Assembly (NCBI GenBank): GCA_025499625.1
Contig: JAFMVD010000001.1
Location: forward strand, 156,215 to 220,214
DNA from: Carboxylicivirga fragile
GTDB taxonomy: Bacteria; Bacteroidota; Bacteroidia; Bacteroidales; Marinilabiliaceae
Direction: 5' to 3'
Length of the DNA stretch: 64,000 nt
Both the position numbers and the translations under genes were made by a program. Shown one piece after another: positions 62,580 through 64,000 of the stretch. The notes under the pieces are model-generated. The model searched no databases. It saw only the letters and a program-made list of their open reading frames with translations, and was not told the DNA's origin. Positions within the stretch are counted from its first letter, which is position 1, and each line of letters starts with the position of its first letter.

Positions 62580-63278
62580 ATGATAGCGATTACCAATCAA
62601 CCTATAGAAACAATAAGCATATCTCATTTTTTTTGCGACAGTGTTATTACCTTTGATAACATGTTAAAAATCGACATTCTATCAAGCTTTGATTATACTA
62701 ATCAAAATCATGTGGTGTTTCTTTTGTTGGCTGCTATTATCACTGTGCTAATCTTCCTAATTAGCAGATATAAACTAAGGGAATATTATAAGTTACGCCA
62801 GGTAAAGAAACGTTTTGAGCGCGGTAATAAATTAGAGTTACAAGCAAAGAAATTCCTGAAAAGTAAGGGATATACGATAGTTGATTATCAAAGCTCCTAC
62901 GAACATCGATACAAGGTTAATGGTGAACTGCAAACAGCCGAAATTCAACCTGATTACATCGTTAAGAAAAACGGAAAGAAGTACATTGTTGAAGTAAAAA
63001 GTGGTAATACCGCTATCAATGCATCAAACCGTAATACGCGCCGACAATTATTAGAATACGATTATGTAGTGGAAAATGATGGTGTGTTTTTATTGGATAT
63101 GGAGAACCGAACGCTTAAACTCATTCAGTTTAAATCAAAGGCTGAAAGGCGCTCCAACAAACAACTAAAAACAGTTATTGTAATCGCACTAATAGCAATA
63201 GCCATTCCCTATTGGCAGGTAAAAGTTGTATTAAGCTTATTGTTAATCATGCTTCTTTTCTTTAAAAGCAAATATTAA
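62580..63278 (+). CDS. Membrane-anchored PD-(D/E)XK nuclease-like protein
   Basis: A 232-residue protein with one N-terminal transmembrane helix (about 45-62), a cytoplasmic domain and two hydrophobic segments at the C-terminus (about 197-228). The middle carries the PD-(D/E)XK core: Glu86 in GNKLELQAKKFLKSKGY, Asp125 in IQPDYIVKKNGKKYIVEVK, with Glu138 and Lys140 completing E-x-K. This is the arrangement of restriction-endonuclease-like nucleases and Holliday-junction resolvases. A shorter start at 62661 (MLKIDILSS) is possible. Its location in the membrane is unusual for a nuclease; the substrate is unknown. Confidence 0.75.
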   Translation: MIAITNQPIETISISHFFCDSVITFDNMLKIDILSSFDYTNQNHVVFLLLAAIITVLIFLISRYKLREYYKLRQVKKRFERGNKLELQAKKFLKSKGYTIVDYQSSYEHRYKVNGELQTAEIQPDYIVKKNGKKYIVEVKSGNTAINASNRNTRRQLLEYDYVVENDGVFLLDMENRTLKLIQFKSKAERRSNKQLKTVIVIALIAIAIPYWQVKVVLSLLLIMLLFFKSKY

Positions 63279-63445
63279 GTCAGAGCTCTGTTCCTCCTGT
63301 AATTTTACAAGAAAAATATCCATCTACTATTGAGATACTTACACAAGCAAAATAAAGTTTTATGCATTTTTTAGTAGGGTAAATAGTATCTGCTTCGGTA
63401 TGGAAGTAAACAACATTATTTATCCATTACTAAAAAATACACATC

Positions 63446-63940
63446 ATGAAAAATTTATTAAAATCATTATTTAGCACCTTGTTTTTATTGTCATTTGTTA
63501 TTCTTTCCAATGCACAGGAAGCAGGTAACGGTCCTATTTTAAGTGAAGAGCAAAAAACAATGGTAGCCGAGCATAAGGCTGAAAAAGAAGCCAATCATGA
63601 AGCTTTCAAAGCTACCTTGAGCGAAGAACAATTGGCTATTTTGAAAAATAAGGAACTAAGTAAACAAGAAAAACGAAAAGCATTTAGCCAATCGCTTTCT
63701 GAAGACCAAAAAGCAATGCGTCATGCCAATAAAGAAAGTGTGATGGCCAATCGGGAGTCTTTACGCAGTACACTAACAGATGAGCAAAAAGAGGCAATTA
63801 AAGCCCACCGTGAAGAAAATCGTGAAGAATTCAGAGCATCCTTATCCGATGAACAGAAAGAGCTGATTGCAGCAGCTAAGTCAGAGAAAGAAGCGAATCG
63901 TGATGCTGGAGTTGCTAAATTTACACGGACGATTTTTTAG
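63446..63940 (+). CDS. Exported helical repeat protein (LSEEQ repeats)
   Basis: A 164-residue exported protein with signal peptide (ending SNAQEAG). The mature part is five repeats of about 26 residues, each starting L(S/T)(E/D)(E/D)Q and continuing as a charged helix: LSEEQKTMVAEHKAEK, LSEEQLAILKNKELSK, LSEDQKAMRHANKESV, LTDEQKEAIKAHREEN, LSDEQKELIAAAKSEK. This resembles the LTxxQ pattern of Spy/CpxP periplasmic helical proteins, but the repeat number differs. It may be a periplasmic chaperone or stress protein; there is no direct evidence. Confidence 0.7.
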   Translation: MKNLLKSLFSTLFLLSFVILSNAQEAGNGPILSEEQKTMVAEHKAEKEANHEAFKATLSEEQLAILKNKELSKQEKRKAFSQSLSEDQKAMRHANKESVMANRESLRSTLTDEQKEAIKAHREENREEFRASLSDEQKELIAAAKSEKEANRDAGVAKFTRTIF

Positions 63941-63972
63941 AGATATTAAGACCAAAATAATATCTTAGAAAA

Positions 63973-64000
63973 ATGAGTACACAGAAAAAGTATTACAGTA
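63973..64000 (+). CDS. Possible start of a CDS cut by the window end
   Basis: An ATG at 63973 opens a frame reading MSTQKKYYS to the window end, 33 bp after the repeat-protein gene. Too short to assign. Confidence 0.2.

Overview
The window is a 64 kb piece of an AT-rich Bacteroidota chromosome. Supporting evidence is two SusC/SusD outer-membrane transport loci run by ECF sigma/FecR pairs, a metalloprotease with a type IX secretion C-terminal signal, the Bacteroidota families DUF4293, DUF4369-TlpA and M64, multi-repeat DUF349, and promoters of the TAnnTTTG type. A full 2-oxoglutarate dehydrogenase E1/E2 pair with many peptide- and glycan-scavenging genes fits a free-living member of Bacteroidales or Marinilabiliales better than a gut Bacteroides. 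That placement is inference. I see no rRNA, tRNA, CRISPR array, prophage or intact insertion sequence.

Layout. 1-16 kb is mostly housekeeping: a nucleoside phosphorylase cut by the window edge, a DUF4293 membrane protein, sucB and sucA, an AddB-like nuclease, a RelE/ParE toxin-antitoxin pair, trmD, a DUF349 protein, then the pyrG-yidC operon. 16-27 kb holds a Crp/Fnr regulator, a heptad-repeat ORF and SusCD locus 1 (ECF sigma, FecR, SusC, SusD, lipoprotein, secreted M43 protease). 26.8-27.45 kb is an orphan ACT-domain gene behind two tandem isoleucine leader-peptide attenuators. 27.5-30.5 kb is a thioredoxin-ApbE-DUF4266-DUF3570 operon, probably an extracytoplasmic flavin/redox system. 30.6-38.9 kb carries an M64 peptidase, small regulators, bioB, a DJ-1-like protein and about 1 kb of repeat-rich DNA without convincing genes. 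39-49 kb is SusCD locus 2 (ECF sigma, FecR, SusC, SusD, two TlpA-like thiol-disulfide proteins). 49-64 kb holds an acyltransferase, an ankyrin lipoprotein, an AraC-TPR membrane regulator, a CysJ-like flavoprotein, a KamA-type radical SAM protein, a thioesterase, an FKBP isomerase, a GH43 glycosidase, a hydrolase-ECF-membrane-protein operon, a membrane-anchored PD-(D/E)XK protein and a secreted repeat protein.

The most striking signals lie between genes. First, the duplicated Ile attenuator (27146-27444) has a promoter, two Ile-rich leader peptides, two terminators and antiterminator pairings that can be read directly from the sequence. Second, several intergenic regions hold highly degenerate but strictly phased short-period repeats: 7 nt at 2675, 9957 and 38475; 8 nt at 32602, 32767 and 34494; 11 nt at 49046; 21 nt at 16950 and 36845. 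The period is kept while the sequence is not. Third, both FecR-SusC junctions carry the same kind of hairpin. Functional calls rest on motif and family recognition by eye; no database search was possible.
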